Position numbers and translations under genes: made by a program. The notes beneath the pieces were generated by a model. The model saw nothing but the letters and a program-made list of their open reading frames with translations. It had not been told where the DNA came from and ran no database searches. Positions 13,538 through 13,952 of a stretch of DNA of 13,952 nucleotides are shown piece after piece. Within the stretch, counting starts at the first letter, position 1; every line of letters starts with the position of its first letter. The stretch is from Sphingomonadales bacterium (GTDB lineage: Bacteria > Pseudomonadota > Alphaproteobacteria > Sphingomonadales > Sphingomonadaceae): contig JAGPVK010000377.1 in the NCBI GenBank assembly GCA_018067055.1, positions 1 through 13,952 on the forward strand, written 5' to 3'.

Positions 13538-13952
13538 TTATTTCTGGCATTGCGAACAGTAAAAGGTCGAGCGGCCACTATCGACTCGGCGTTGCACCAG
13601 AGCGCCGCACTGGCAGGCCTGACCTTCGCGACCATAGACCTGCCAGTCCTTGGCAAAATAGCCCAGTTCCCCGCCCGGTTGCACAAAATCGCGCAGGGAA
13701 GAACCACCGGCCGCGATCGCGGCAATCAGCACCTGCTTGACCGCAGCTACCAGCCGTTCATAGCGAGGCTTTGAAATCGCTCCACCCTTCAATCGCGGCG
13801 ATATGCCTGCCATATGCAGCGCCTCGCACACATAGATATTGCCGAGTCCCGCGACTATGCGCTGGTCGAGCAGCAGCTGCTTGATCGGCGCCTTGCGATC
13901 TCTGGTCACGGCTTTCAGATAAGCACCGGTAAAATCGTCGCCAAGCGGTTCC
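13538..13952 (-). CDS. mutM: Formamidopyrimidine-DNA glycosylase, C-terminal part only
   Basis: Base-excision repair glycosylase/AP lyase that removes 8-oxoguanine and formamidopyrimidines from DNA. Only the last 138 residues are inside the window; the N-terminus with the catalytic Pro-Glu lies beyond base 13952. Visible are EPLGDDF at the window edge, the helix-two-turn-helix region with KQLLLDQRIVAGLGNIYVCE, and the C-terminal zinc finger CQCG...CSQC. The first and second cysteine pairs are each CxxC, as required to bind zinc and contact the lesion. It ends at TAA-equivalent bases 13540-13538, 112 bases upstream of the rpsT start on the same strand. Confidence 0.95.
   Translation of the reverse strand, partial: EPLGDDFTGAYLKAVTRDRKAPIKQLLLDQRIVAGLGNIYVCEALHMAGISPRLKGGAISKPRYERLVAAVKQVLIAAIAAGGSSLRDFVQPGGELGYFAKDWQVYGREGQACQCGALVQRRVDSGRSTFYCSQCQK

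Overview
The window looks like an ordinary chromosomal region of an alphaproteobacterium, most likely a member of the Sphingomonadales. This is inferred from the dnaA / rpsT / mutM neighbourhood, the argH - LptM-like lipoprotein - lysA order, several GANTC sites upstream of dnaA, and the overall protein style. There is no sign of a phage, transposon, CRISPR array or genomic island.

Layout. At the left edge is a thiolase truncated by the window edge (minus strand). It is followed, also on the minus strand, by an MscS-family mechanosensitive channel and a TlyA-type rRNA 2'-O-methyltransferase. A small proline-rich lipoprotein diverges from tlyA on the plus strand. Next comes a roughly 300-base gap that holds the most interesting object here. 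It is a very small plus-strand gene with a near-perfect extended Shine-Dalgarno sequence, a 19-codon (or 34-codon) reading frame, an anti-SD hairpin loop and a strong intrinsic terminator. Then comes a tight minus-strand operon read as argH, LptM-like lipoprotein, lysA, a siroheme-synthase-like dehydrogenase, and a DUF2721 membrane protein. Its last two junctions are four-base ATGA overlaps. Divergent from argH lies a plus-strand redox cluster: a TlpA-like thioredoxin lipoprotein, a cytochrome c' with a lipobox, and a cytochrome b561. A minus-strand tRNA-Val(TAC) follows.

The right part carries dnaA (plus). Upstream of it is a 536-base region with a perfect DnaA box, an AT-rich stretch, GANTC sites and two short coupled upstream reading frames. 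Convergent to dnaA is a DUF4136 lipoprotein, then rpsT with its terminator and the C-terminal third to half of mutM (fpg), cut by the window edge.

The genes cover amino-acid synthesis (arginine, lysine), siroheme, envelope lipoproteins, periplasmic redox, translation and replication initiation. The unannotated small gene at about 3800-4008 and the dnaA leader are the parts I would examine first. All functional names come from motifs read by eye; no database search was possible.
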